NCBI RefSeq assembly: GCF_003443615.1
Contig: NZ_CP031967.1
Coordinates: forward strand, 1 to 64,000
Length of the DNA stretch: 64,000 nt
Reading direction: 5' to 3'
From: Alteromonas sp. BL110
Lineage (GTDB): Bacteria > Pseudomonadota > Gammaproteobacteria > Enterobacterales > Alteromonadaceae
The notes beneath the pieces are model-generated. The model was not told the origin of the DNA. It was given only the letters and a program-made list of their open reading frames with translations, and searched no databases. The first letter of the stretch is position 1. The number at the start of each line of letters is the position of its first letter. Position numbers and translations under genes: made by a program. Shown piece after piece: positions 17,801 through 26,005 of the stretch.

Positions 17801-18386
17801 AGGTGCAGGAGAGCTTTTAGGCGACGACCAATCGGGGCAAATTGCCAGCATTGGATTTAGCCTATATATGGATATGCTAGATAAAGCGGTTAATGCCCTT
17901 AAAGACGGTCGAGAGCCATCGCTCGATGATGCAACATCAGGGCACACTGAGGTGGAGCTGCGTATTCCTGCGCTACTGCCTGAAGATTACATTGCCGACG
18001 TTAACACCCGTCTATCGCTATACAAACGTTTGGCAAGCTGTACTAACCAAGACGATATTGACGAGTTCCAGGTAGAGTGCATTGACCGTTTCGGGCTTTT
18101 ACCAGAGCCTGCTAAAAATCTGATAGAAGTGGCTGAAATTAAACTAAAAGCCCAAGAGTTAGGCATTCTAAAAGTAGACTTGTCGGCCCAAGGCGGTACC
18201 ATAGAGTTTAAAGAAAACACTAAGGTCGACCCGGGCTTTATTATCAGCCTGGTACAAACCAAACCGAATACCTTTAAATTTGAAGGTAGCCAAAAACTGC
18301 GTTTGGTGAAAAAGACTGAAACAGCTAAAGAGCGCATCGCGTTTATTAGCGATATTATTGCCGATTTTGCAAAGGAGTCGCGATAA
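14889..18386 (+). CDS. mfd: Transcription-repair coupling factor Mfd
   Basis: At 1165 residues it is the expected size (E. coli 1148). An N-terminal UvrB-like region (FPDWETLPYDSFSPHQDI near 80) is followed by the RNA-polymerase-interacting domain (LSIGQPVVHLDHGVGRYLGL). The RecG-like translocase has Walker A GDVGFGKT (646-653) and DEEH (747-750), then TATPIPRTLNMAL and QLRGRVGRS. A C-terminal TRCF domain masks UvrA binding. The ATPase removes stalled RNA polymerase from lesions and recruits UvrA. AGGA precedes the ATG. The csiV start follows 1 base after the stop, implying co-transcription. Confidence 0.98.
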   Translation: MTATLLSLPLPAPKKEASSQDHKHWGQLQGSSAALCISQALSQYKGPIVLITADTPSAMKLEKEIAFFLSDSQKNTPITLFPDWETLPYDSFSPHQDIVSQRLETLFRFTQQGDGIFIVPVNTLMQRLAPTDYLAKYLLMLNKGDTLDRDQFRRNLEQAGYLHVSQVMSHSEFSVRGSIIDLFPMGSDQPFRIDLFDDEIDSIRYFDTETQRSGEAVNKIRLLPAREFPTDKEAITLFRQQFLEKFDANNASESVFTQVSKGTMPSGVEYYLPLFFKQTATLFDYLHPKSLLLLHGDVQDASEFFWADVQERYEQYRYNLARPLLAPDELFLPINELFGAIKQWPRASLSSKVLEEKSGSSNLQCEKLDDIAINSQKKVPAERLIKTVNQATDNGAKVLFCAETQGRREGLLTVLAKAGIKPKIVDSFSDFIGSHDNIGITVGMVDNSFRWQTQEGELLFITETELLGQKVSQRRLRDKRTATDESAIIRNLAELSIGQPVVHLDHGVGRYLGLQTLDAGGVATEYLCIEYAKQSKLYVPVASLHLISRYTGGDADSAPVSALGSDAWTKAKQKAAEKVRDVAAELLDVYARRAAKPGFAYNINWDDYQAFSDSFPFEETPDQAQAIAAVMHDMGSPSAMDRLVCGDVGFGKTEVAMRAAFLAANAGKQVAILVPTTLLAQQHYENFKDRFAAWPFEIEVMSRFVSGKAQKSVVERIGEGKVDIVVGTHKLLSSDIKYKDLGLVIIDEEHRFGVRQKEKLKSLRADVDILTLTATPIPRTLNMALSGMRDLSIIATAPARRLSIKTFVQQRNKAVIREAIMREILRGGQVYFLHNEVESIARTVEEIAEIVPEARIAMGHGQMRERELEGVMSDFYHQRYNVLVCTTIIETGIDVPSANTIIMDRADHLGLAQLHQLRGRVGRSHHQAYAYLLTPHPKRMTKDAVKRLEAISQLEDLGAGFALATHDLEIRGAGELLGDDQSGQIASIGFSLYMDMLDKAVNALKDGREPSLDDATSGHTEVELRIPALLPEDYIADVNTRLSLYKRLASCTNQDDIDEFQVECIDRFGLLPEPAKNLIEVAEIKLKAQELGILKVDLSAQGGTIEFKENTKVDPGFIISLVQTKPNTFKFEGSQKLRLVKKTETAKERIAFISDIIADFAKESR

Positions 18387-18387
18387 C

Positions 18388-20124
18388 ATGAAGTTATCTC
18401 GCTGGTGCCCGATAGTTGCATCAATAAGCGCCGCATTTTTAACAACAATTTCGACCACGGCCCACGCCAATGATAAATGGTGGTTTGATGTGGAAGTGAT
18501 TGCGTTTAAACGCAACATGGCACTTACTGAATTAGAAGAGCAGTTTTCACTGGCTGATAATTTATCGGCCCCTCGTGCTCAGGCAGACATCATCAGCGAT
18601 GTTATTGCACCAGATATTAGTTATTTAAAACAAGGCTTAGCGGTTTGCGGTGCAGACTCTACGGTAAAATGGCCAAACGAAACCCTTTTTGATATTCCTT
18701 CAAAAGATGTGGATTTCTTATCACTATCACATGGCGAGCAGAGCACCGCTCACTACACTGATACGCCAACAACATCTTACTCTGACGATAACGGCAGTAC
18801 TTACAACACTACTTCAAGCCAAGCGGTAAATGCTAATACGCAGGCTGGCGAAGCGTTTACGTCAGGCCAAGATAACATGGCTTATTCATCGGCAGGTTAT
18901 AGCAATAACCTTGGCTATTTAAATGAAGAAGTTACGGGTACCGCGCCAGATGCAGCAACCATCGCTAGCTACTGGACTTCGTTTTTCGGGGTAAAACAAA
19001 CTACGCCTGTCACTGTACCTGCATTTAAATATTGTGAAGAAGCAAAGCCTTGGCTTAGCGCTGAAATTACCACTGTACTGAACGTTATGGCCTCGACTGA
19101 GAGCGACGTAAACAATGAGGCAATGAAAAACGGCAGCACAGCGAAAACCCGCGCAATGCAATCTGCAATTAAGCCAGCAATAGTATGGAAGGTAAACAAA
19201 CCAGACAACAGGCTACCCGCCCCTGCTAGCTTACCCATTGTGGTTGAAGGCCACGACTGGCCCCTAGCGACAAAAGCGCACCTGCTTACCAGTAACCAGC
19301 AGGCGCTGTCATCTATCTCACGCCAGATACGCTCGAACCGACAGCTAGAACGCTTGTTTCATGCAACTTGGCGTCAGCCCGTTATATTCGGCAAAAATAA
19401 CGCTTTTGATGTTCGACTTTACGGCGGAAAAAATTACGCGCAGCAGTTCGATTTAAACGGCGACATGCGAAAGCAGCAACGCAGCGCAGCGCTGGTTAAC
19501 TCTTCCGATAGCGAAGCGGAATTTGGCTATGACGCAACCGCAAATTTAACCAGTGGCGAAAGCAATCAAAATACGCTAGGCACAGGTGAAGCGCAGTCAT
19601 CTCTTACAAGCACCACAGCCGACAATGAGTTTTCGGCGAACGTTAGCAGTGCAACAACGCAAAACATAAGCGAACTAGCCACCACTTCAGATATTTTTGC
19701 AGATCTTGAGCGACGGTTATCAAACCCACAAGCTATTGGCTATGATGCGTTCAAAGCGCTTGATACCCCCATAATTGTGGAACAAGATGACGACAACGCA
19801 CTAGATCCATCGCTAAGAACTCCGATATGGGAAATTGACGGCACTATTAAAGTCTTTCTCAAATACATCAACCGCGTGCCCTACCTGCATGTTGACGGTG
19901 AAATATTTTACAGACAGCCGGTGCCGCTCAGTTATTTTAGCAGTGAAGAATCTAGCAGCAGCTTAACCGCAGGCCAGCCTTCGCGTACTGAATACAAACT
20001 AGTTTCTGTGCCGTTAGCTGAACAACGCCGGGTTATCAGTACCCAACTGCACTATTTCGACCACCCGCTGTTTGGTTTTGTGGTACAGGTTCGTCGCTAT
20101 AACCGCCCAGGCGCTAGCGAATAG
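18388..20124 (+). CDS. csiV: CsiV-family periplasmic peptidoglycan-binding-type protein
   Basis: I place the start at ATG 18388, which follows AAAGGAG; a TTG at 18358 only lengthens the frame into mfd. The result is about 578 residues. A signal peptide (LSRWCPIVASISAAFLTT, cleavage near AHA) precedes KWWFDVEVIAFKRN, the CsiV signature. The conserved C-terminus includes IKVFLKYINRVPYLHVDGEIFY and a final HYFDHPLFGFVVQVRRY. Between them are Ser/Thr/Asn-rich stretches (about 125-185 and 375-450) that make it longer than usual. CsiV proteins are reported to bind peptidoglycan and help cells tolerate D-amino acids or septal synthesis; the role here is by family only. Confidence 0.85.
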   Translation: MKLSRWCPIVASISAAFLTTISTTAHANDKWWFDVEVIAFKRNMALTELEEQFSLADNLSAPRAQADIISDVIAPDISYLKQGLAVCGADSTVKWPNETLFDIPSKDVDFLSLSHGEQSTAHYTDTPTTSYSDDNGSTYNTTSSQAVNANTQAGEAFTSGQDNMAYSSAGYSNNLGYLNEEVTGTAPDAATIASYWTSFFGVKQTTPVTVPAFKYCEEAKPWLSAEITTVLNVMASTESDVNNEAMKNGSTAKTRAMQSAIKPAIVWKVNKPDNRLPAPASLPIVVEGHDWPLATKAHLLTSNQQALSSISRQIRSNRQLERLFHATWRQPVIFGKNNAFDVRLYGGKNYAQQFDLNGDMRKQQRSAALVNSSDSEAEFGYDATANLTSGESNQNTLGTGEAQSSLTSTTADNEFSANVSSATTQNISELATTSDIFADLERRLSNPQAIGYDAFKALDTPIIVEQDDDNALDPSLRTPIWEIDGTIKVFLKYINRVPYLHVDGEIFYRQPVPLSYFSSEESSSSLTAGQPSRTEYKLVSVPLAEQRRVISTQLHYFDHPLFGFVVQVRRYNRPGASE

Positions 20125-20191
20125 CGTATCGTTCGCTTCCACATTGGCACTTGCCACCTCAAAAAGTGGTGAGTCGCTAACTTTTATCGGA

Positions 20192-20263
20192 GAGTTTGCG
20201 AGTTTGCGAGTTTGCGAGTTTGCGAGTTTGCGAGTTTGCGAGTTTGCGAGTTTGCGAGTTTGC
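20192..20263. repeat. Nine perfect tandem copies of an 8-bp unit
   Basis: GAGTTTGC is repeated exactly nine times (72 bases) between csiV and the cobalamin adenosyltransferase gene, ending 62 bases before the ATG at 20326. Perfect octamers of this kind are prone to slipped-strand mispairing. Because 8 is not a multiple of 3, open frames crossing it change phase with copy number; neither strand has a frame here that I consider a gene. Confidence 0.97.
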
Positions 20264-20325
20264 AGCATAAAACGCAAAGCGTTTAAAAAACAACACAAGC
20301 AATTCACTTAAAAAATGAGATTTCT

Positions 20326-20841
20326 ATGAAGATTTACACTCGCACTGGCGATAAAGGCAGTACGCAGATTTATGCCGACAAAGCCGTACGTGTTGATAAA
20401 GATGATTTGGTCGTACAAAGCTACGGTGACATGGACGAACTCAATAGCCATATTGGATTGCTAGCCGCATATGTCGCAGACCAACATAAACCTATGCTGC
20501 ACGATGTTCAACGTAACCTGTTTCAAGCTGGTTTTGCCATATCGGCAAGCTCTACATTAACGCAAGCCGATGTTGAAAGCTTAGAAAGCCTGATAGACAC
20601 CATTACAAGTAAAATGCCGCCTAACACATCCTTCGTGCTACCTGGCGGATGTAAAGCTGCTGCGCAAGCACACGTGTGCCGTGCGGTGTGCCGCCGTGCT
20701 GAGCGCGCTGTTATCAGCCTATCTAAACATTACGACGTACCAGAAGTGGTTCATGCTTATTTAAACCGCTTAAGTGATTTCCTTTTCACCTTTGCCCGCT
20801 TCATGAATGTAGAAGCTGGGGTAGAGGAAACAAAGGTTTAA
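20326..20841 (+). CDS. PduO-type cob(I)alamin adenosyltransferase
   Basis: This 171-residue protein has YTRTGDKGSTQIY near the N-terminus (residues 4-16), the ATP-binding signature of PduO-type adenosyltransferases. SYGDMDELNSHIGLL, then FVLPGG and CRAVCRRAERAV with the conserved Arg residues, and the final LNRLSDFLFTFAR complete the family pattern. It transfers the 5'-deoxyadenosyl group of ATP to reduced cobalamin. No other cobalamin gene is adjacent, and no B12 riboswitch is obvious upstream. The octamer repeat occupies its leader region. Confidence 0.95.
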   Translation: MKIYTRTGDKGSTQIYADKAVRVDKDDLVVQSYGDMDELNSHIGLLAAYVADQHKPMLHDVQRNLFQAGFAISASSTLTQADVESLESLIDTITSKMPPNTSFVLPGGCKAAAQAHVCRAVCRRAERAVISLSKHYDVPEVVHAYLNRLSDFLFTFARFMNVEAGVEETKV

Positions 20842-20923
20842 AGTCCGTTTCATAGCAGCTTATTAAATGACTGACGGTCGGTTAGCTAAGATACTAAGTT
20901 AACGAATCAGCGAATTGCTTTCA

Positions 20924-20953
20924 GTAAAAAACGGTAGGCATAAAACCTACCGT
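20924..20953 (-). terminator. Intrinsic terminator of nagZ
   Basis: ACGGTAGG (20931-20938) pairs with CCTACCGT (20946-20953) around a 7-base loop. On the minus strand a T-run follows. The upper arm overlaps the nagZ stop codon at 20947-20949. The preceding adenosyltransferase gene is convergent and may use the stem as well. Confidence 0.8.
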
Positions 20954-22002
20954 TCGCTTAATTGCTTTACCAACTCAACGGCACTGTCGTACTTATCATT
21001 AAGCCCTGCAGGCATAACCCGCCCGTAAAGCCCCATAACCCGTTCTTGCTTCTGTAAATCTCTGTCACTCAAGTTAGAAAAGCGCGCTTCTAATCCATCC
21101 AAAATGCTTTCTGCCCCTTTTGGATTATTGCAAGCAAGTACCATGTCGCAGCCAGCATCTAGCGCAGCTTCAGCACGCTCAACATAGCTTCCGGCAACAC
21201 TGGCACCATGCATAGACAAATCGTCAGAAAACACCGCGCCACCAAAACTTAAATCACGCTTAAGTACATCTTGTAGCCACTTCGGTGAAAACCCTGCAGG
21301 CTTATCGCACACCTGGCTGTAAATAACATGGGCAGGCATAACACCATCAAGCAATGCGCGCTCAATTAGGCGTTCAAACACCACCATATCGGTACTGCGT
21401 ATCTCATCGAAATCTCGCTCATCTACCGGTAATGCGATATGCGAGTCGGGTGCGACACTACCGTGCCCTGGAAAGTGCTTTCCAATAGCGGGCATATTTA
21501 CGGTTTTAAGCCCTTGTATAAGGTGGGAAGCAAGGCGTATTACGTCGTTTGCACTATCAGCGAATGCTCTATCGCCAATAACTTGCGATACACCGTTAAT
21601 ATCAAGCACAGGTGCAAAACTAAAATCGATATCTAATGTTTTAAGTTCATGCGCCAACACTAACCCGCATGCTTTAGCATATGCAGCACTTTCATCTTGG
21701 TGTTCTGACTGTTTTAGAATATTGCCCATGGCAGGTATTGCGGTAAAATCTTCACGAAAGCGCTGAACTCGCCCTCCTTCGTGATCAACCGCTATCAGAA
21801 CAGGGCGCTTGGCATAGCGTCTTATGTCTTGAACAAGCGCAGAAAGTTGGCGCTTATCATGATAATTACGACTAAATAAAATTACGCCCCCTACTACGGG
21901 ATGGGCTAACTTTTCCTTTTCTTCAGGCGCAAGTTCTTCAGCCTGACAATCCAACATTAATGGTCCCACGGCACCGCCTTTGTATGTGTCATAAAACATC
22001 AC
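20947..22002 (-). CDS. nagZ: Beta-N-acetylhexosaminidase NagZ
   Basis: This 351-residue GH3 enzyme has the NagZ hallmark KHFPGHGSVAPDSH at 175-188 (catalytic His in the mobile loop) and the nucleophile Asp260 in VFSDDLSMHGA. It is cytoplasmic, without a signal peptide, and removes GlcNAc from anhydro-muropeptides in cell-wall recycling. The frame opens with GTG at 22002 directly followed by ATG at 21999; the latter may be the true start. It is divergent from the penicillin-acylase-family gene with 53 bases between them. Confidence 0.95.
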   Translation of the reverse strand: MMFYDTYKGGAVGPLMLDCQAEELAPEEKEKLAHPVVGGVILFSRNYHDKRQLSALVQDIRRYAKRPVLIAVDHEGGRVQRFREDFTAIPAMGNILKQSEHQDESAAYAKACGLVLAHELKTLDIDFSFAPVLDINGVSQVIGDRAFADSANDVIRLASHLIQGLKTVNMPAIGKHFPGHGSVAPDSHIALPVDERDFDEIRSTDMVVFERLIERALLDGVMPAHVIYSQVCDKPAGFSPKWLQDVLKRDLSFGGAVFSDDLSMHGASVAGSYVERAEAALDAGCDMVLACNNPKGAESILDGLEARFSNLSDRDLQKQERVMGLYGRVMPAGLNDKYDSAVELVKQLSER

Positions 22003-22055
22003 TTCAATTTTGCTAGTTCTGTGGTTAGGATAGAGAAAAATAGGGAGTTTTACAC

Positions 22056-24533
22056 GTGATAAATTGGGTCAAGTGGTTGGTTTTAAGTGTTTTCACACTG
22101 CTTTTATTAGTGGCGTCTGGGCTTTATATAACGCTTCGCCTAAGTTTGCCTGCGCTTGATGGAAATAGCGCCACTTACCACGTAAACGCACCTACGGAAC
22201 TAAGCCGCGACAGCTTAGGTCATGCCGTCATCAATGCTAATGACATTTTTGATGCCGCCTACGCTTTAGGCTTTGCCCACGCCCAAGACCGCTTTTTTCA
22301 AATGGACTTACAGCGACGTGCCGCATCGGGGAGTTTGTCGCAATGGGTGGGCAATTTGGCTTTAGATATAGATAAAAAAGCACGCTTTCATCAATTCGAA
22401 AAACGAGCAAAAACCGTATTCCAGGACCTGCCTTCAACGCAGCAAGAACTGCTAGTACGCTACGCACACGGTGTAAATGACGCACTAAGTGAATACACCC
22501 TACCGCCATTTGAGTACCTAGCGGCAGGCGTTGACATAAAACAATGGCAGCCCACCGACAGCATTCTAGTTATTTACAGCATGTATTTAGACTTACAAGG
22601 TACCCAAGTAGAACTAGACTTAGCCAGAGAAGCGCTGCTTTCAACGTTCGGGAATGATATATATAGCTTTATTACCCAGCCAAGTAACTATCAGGCAGCA
22701 TTAGACGCTAGCGAAATTCCCTTACTTGAAGCTGAAATACCAGACTACCCTGCTTCGCTTCATACAGATACCACTGCACCAGCTCGAATTATTGATGAGA
22801 GTACTGAACAGCGCTCGGAAAACAAAACAGTTGAGCCCATAAGCGACAATCAAAGTGAAAATTCAGCATCTATCGAATTTTCACCCAATAAATATGGCAC
22901 AGCTGAACCTACCCCAAGTAAAACCATCAATAAAGACACAGCTATTGCTCGGGCTCAATATAACGGTACAGAGCTACCTGATATTGGCAGTAACAATTGG
23001 GCGGTTACCGGAAGTCACACAACAACAGGTGCAGGCCTTCTAGCGAACGACATGCACCTAGGCTTGCGGGTACCTATTATTTGGTATCGCGCCCAGCTTA
23101 ACTATCAGGAATCGGGTAGTAATGTGCAGGTAACTGGCGTTTCTTTACCCGGAATACCTGGAATAGTGGTGGGTACTAACGGCCATATCGCGTGGGGTTT
23201 TACTAACGCTAACCTAGATAATGTCGATTGGATTGAGTTAGAAGAAACAACGCCTACCGATACTGTAACAGAGCGTATTCCCCTGCCCGATGGCGAGCAT
23301 GAATTCACATTTGAAATAAGCGAATACGGCCCTGTAAAAGAACTTAACGGCAAGCGTTACGCACTAAATTGGGTAGCTCACCACCCGTTTGCAGCCAATT
23401 TGGGTATTATAAATTTTGGTACTACAAAGAATGTTCAAGCCGCAATAAACACAGGCAAGCGCATTGCCATTCCAACACAGAACCTAGTAATTGTTGATGA
23501 AACCGGCAATGCTGCGTGGCTTCCTGGCGGCGCGGTAATGGATAGGCAGCAAGCGTCGTTCACCGCCATAAAACAGCAAAACGCGGGGGAGCCCAGACGT
23601 GCGACAGAACTACCAGTGCTGTTAAACCCAGAAATGGGAAGAATATGGACAGCCAATGCCAGAGTAATATCAGCTGAAGATTTCAAAGTGTGGGGTGATG
23701 GTGGTTATGCTCTTGGTGCGCGCGGGCAACAAATAAGAGACCGGCTTTTTGAAAAAGACACTTTCAGTGAAACCGACTTTTACGCTATTCAGCTAGATAA
23801 TCACGCCCGATTCCTCATACCTTGGCAGCACCTTTTGTACGGGTTGTTGAATATGCAAGATATTGAGTTCAAACCAGACTTGGCTTATTTAAACGCATGG
23901 AAAGAATGCGCATGTGAAGACTCGGTTGGCTACACCCTAGTGAAGCACTTTAGGCGCGAGGTAATACAAACACTTTTTGGTGGCATGCTTTCACACCTAG
24001 ACCAACAAGGCGTAAACAGCCGTACTCTACTTAGAGGTATTGAGCCTGCCACTTGGCAGCTTATTCATAGCCAGCCTGGCTCATGGCTGCCTGCCGACAC
24101 TGAAAGTTTCGACGAATTACTGGTAGATGCGTACAGACGCGCTAAACACAAATTGCTAGATAAGTATTCTCCGGTAGAAGCTGACATGGAAACCTTAGCT
24201 TGGGGTAAGGTCAATGCTTTATCAGTAGAGCACCCTTTCGCCAGTCAAATTCCACTACTTGGCAGCATGTTAAATATGCAGCAAGTGGAAGGCTTTGGTG
24301 ATACTTACATGCCTGCGGTTCAAGCGCCTAGCTTTGGTGCATCGGAGCGATTCTTTGTAAGCCCTGGTCATTTAGAAGATGCCATCCTAACCTTACCTGG
24401 TGGGCAGAGCGGTCACCCGCTGTCAGAATTTTTTACAGCAGGTTTTAGCGACTATGCCACACATGCGGCAACGCCCTTACTGCCAAGCGAACCTATACAC
24501 AGCCGAACGTTCTATAAAAAAGAGGTTGAATGA
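22056..24533 (+). CDS. Penicillin acylase family Ntn-hydrolase
   Basis: The 825 residues start with GTG after AGGGAG. A membrane anchor or signal (residues 6-28) leads to the alpha-chain region with YALGFAHAQDRFFQMDLQRR. The autocatalytic site is GSNNWAV, making Ser312 the N-terminal nucleophile of the beta chain. LANDMHLGLRVPIIWY and WGFTNANLDNVDW follow as in the family. The segment before the cleavage site (about 230-308) is a polar Ser/Thr/Asn/Glu-rich spacer, longer than I would expect. The protein acts in the periplasm or at the membrane on amide bonds; substrates may be acyl-homoserine lactones or other N-acyl compounds, unresolved. The stop overlaps ybaK. Confidence 0.9.
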   Translation: MINWVKWLVLSVFTLLLLVASGLYITLRLSLPALDGNSATYHVNAPTELSRDSLGHAVINANDIFDAAYALGFAHAQDRFFQMDLQRRAASGSLSQWVGNLALDIDKKARFHQFEKRAKTVFQDLPSTQQELLVRYAHGVNDALSEYTLPPFEYLAAGVDIKQWQPTDSILVIYSMYLDLQGTQVELDLAREALLSTFGNDIYSFITQPSNYQAALDASEIPLLEAEIPDYPASLHTDTTAPARIIDESTEQRSENKTVEPISDNQSENSASIEFSPNKYGTAEPTPSKTINKDTAIARAQYNGTELPDIGSNNWAVTGSHTTTGAGLLANDMHLGLRVPIIWYRAQLNYQESGSNVQVTGVSLPGIPGIVVGTNGHIAWGFTNANLDNVDWIELEETTPTDTVTERIPLPDGEHEFTFEISEYGPVKELNGKRYALNWVAHHPFAANLGIINFGTTKNVQAAINTGKRIAIPTQNLVIVDETGNAAWLPGGAVMDRQQASFTAIKQQNAGEPRRATELPVLLNPEMGRIWTANARVISAEDFKVWGDGGYALGARGQQIRDRLFEKDTFSETDFYAIQLDNHARFLIPWQHLLYGLLNMQDIEFKPDLAYLNAWKECACEDSVGYTLVKHFRREVIQTLFGGMLSHLDQQGVNSRTLLRGIEPATWQLIHSQPGSWLPADTESFDELLVDAYRRAKHKLLDKYSPVEADMETLAWGKVNALSVEHPFASQIPLLGSMLNMQQVEGFGDTYMPAVQAPSFGASERFFVSPGHLEDAILTLPGGQSGHPLSEFFTAGFSDYATHAATPLLPSEPIHSRTFYKKEVE

Positions 24534-25000
24534 CACCTGCAATCACACTACTTACCAAAAAGCGTATAGCGCATAAGGTATTAAAGTACGACCACGATGC
24601 AAATGCTGCATCCTACGGGCTAGAAGCGGTTGAAAAGCTAAACCTAAACGCCGACACCGTATTTAAAACCTTAGTGGTTAGTACAGACAACAATAAACTG
24701 GCTGTTGCTGTAGTACCGGTAAACACCAAGCTAAGCGAAAAGAAAATGGCAAAAGCGTTAGGCGTAAAAAAGGTAGAAATGGCGCAAGCAAACGCGGTAA
24801 TGGTTGCCACGGGGTATGTATTAGGTGGTGTAAGCCCGTTAGGGCAGAAAAAGCGGTTAGCAAGCGTAATTCACATAAGCGCTGAAAGCCTCACCACTAT
24901 GCACGTAAGCGCAGGAAAGCGTGAGTTAGAAGTGGCCCTTGCTCCTGCCGATTTGGCTTTGCTGACGAGCGCTAAATTTGCAGATATTTCGGTAAGTTAA
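24530..25000 (+). CDS. ybaK: Cys-tRNA(Pro) deacylase YbaK/EbsC
   Basis: This 156-residue editing-domain protein overlaps the upstream acylase gene by ATGA. The motif TVFKTLVVS and the glycine-rich GYVLGGVSPLGQKKRL are typical of YbaK, in which the conserved Lys (in VFKTL) deacylates Cys-tRNA(Pro) formed by prolyl-tRNA synthetase. It is cytoplasmic and single-domain. The overlap implies translational coupling, though I see no functional link between the two proteins. It is convergent with the next gene, about 40 bases away, without an obvious terminator. Confidence 0.93.
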   Translation: MTPAITLLTKKRIAHKVLKYDHDANAASYGLEAVEKLNLNADTVFKTLVVSTDNNKLAVAVVPVNTKLSEKKMAKALGVKKVEMAQANAVMVATGYVLGGVSPLGQKKRLASVIHISAESLTTMHVSAGKRELEVALAPADLALLTSAKFADISVS

Positions 25001-25042
25001 CTTAGTAAAAACAAAAACTGTTGTAATTGGTTAAGCGACTGC

Positions 25043-25588
25043 CTAATTACCCGCCTGCGCTAACCATTGCTTGCGCGCTTCTTCAAGCGCTGCTTCATCG
25101 GGTTGTTCGTTGCCCGAAATAGCTACGGCAATTTGCTGAATAATGTCATCGCGCTTTTGAATCAACGCATCGGTGCGTGGGAATAAATCTTTCGCTTCAG
25201 GGTATTGAGCTTTTAACGGCTCTGCATCTTCTAGTGCGTAATAGCGCGCTTCAAAGGCTTCGTTGTACAGCTGACGTTTAGCATTAAATACCACGTAATC
25301 TTTCGCGGTATCTGAATTAAGATAGTCCATATCTTCAGATGATAGGTTAGCCGCCTGCCCTACTTCACTGGCCTGAGCCATCCACGAATCTACAGCTTCA
25401 GCGTCGCCATTTTTAACAGCCTGTTTTACGCCTTGCTGCAAATCGCTTGCGTGAAGAATTTCCATAACCGTAATAAGTGGAACTTGCGCTTCATCTTGAT
25501 CTCGCTTGTCTGCATCTAGCGACAAATAAGCGAACCATGAAAAGGTAGCGGCAATAATAATAGCAAGAACGACAAGTGCTTTTTTCAC
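25043..25588 (-). CDS. Membrane-anchored protein of unknown function
   Basis: I start it at GTG 25588 because TTGGAGGAAAGT, a strong ribosome site, ends right before it; the ATG at 25606 would place that site inside the coding region. The protein is about 181 residues: an N-terminal hydrophobic helix (KKALVVLAIIIAATFSWFAY) and an acidic, helical remainder rich in Ala, Glu and Asp, probably periplasmic. I do not recognise a domain. It follows the ihfA terminator on the same strand and so may have its own promoter in the 100 bases before it. Confidence 0.75.
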   Translation of the reverse strand: MKKALVVLAIIIAATFSWFAYLSLDADKRDQDEAQVPLITVMEILHASDLQQGVKQAVKNGDAEAVDSWMAQASEVGQAANLSSEDMDYLNSDTAKDYVVFNAKRQLYNEAFEARYYALEDAEPLKAQYPEAKDLFPRTDALIQKRDDIIQQIAVAISGNEQPDEAALEEARKQWLAQAGN

Positions 25589-25652
25589 ACTTTCCTCCAA
25601 AAACATTGCATATAGAAATCAGTGCGGATGCACTGTAAAAAAGAGGCAATAC

Positions 25653-25680
25653 AAAAAGAGCGAGAGATCTCGCTCTTTTT
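25653..25680 (-). terminator. Strong intrinsic terminator after ihfA
   Basis: AAAAAGAGCGAG (25653-25664) and CTCGCTCTTTTT (25669-25680) form a 12-bp perfect stem with a 4-base loop, U-rich in both directions. It lies about 20 bases after the ihfA stop and should close the pheS-pheT-ihfA operon. Confidence 0.9.
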
Positions 25681-25702
25681 CAGTATTGTAACGACCTAAA
25701 GA

Positions 25703-26002
25703 TTATTGGTCGACAGGCTCTGAGTTTTCAACTCGGCTTTTTAATTTTTGACCCGGGCGGAATGTCACCACGCGGCGCGCTTTAATTGGAATGTCTTCAC
25801 CGGTTTTAGGGTTACGGCCAGGACGTTCGTTTTTATCACGCAGGTCAAAGTTGCCAAAACCTGACAGTTTTACTTGCTCACCAGATTCCAGAGCGCCTTT
25901 AATCTCTTCGAAAAAAAGCTCTACCAGATCCTTCGCATCACGCTTGTTAATGCCTAGTTTCTCGAATAGGTGTTCAGCCATCTCGGCTTTGGTCAATGCC
26001 AT
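25703..26002 (-). CDS. ihfA: Integration host factor alpha subunit
   Basis: At 99 residues it matches E. coli IhfA (HimA) in length. It starts [30 protein letters not shown] and the DNA-intercalating [10 protein letters not shown] (60-69, Pro65) are conserved. With IhfB it bends DNA sharply at nucleoid, recombination and promoter sites. The start lies 3 bases after the pheT stop, the same order as in E. coli. Confidence 0.97.
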   Translation of the reverse strand: MALTKAEMAEHLFEKLGINKRDAKDLVELFFEEIKGALESGEQVKLSGFGNFDLRDKNERPGRNPKTGEDIPIKARRVVTFRPGQKLKSRVENSEPVDQ

Positions 26003-26005
26003 AGT

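Noticed and set aside
20014..20311. Small frames through the octamer repeat on both strands
   Set aside because: Their residues are mostly direct translations of the 8-bp repeat cycling through frames; they overlap csiV and have no ribosome site.
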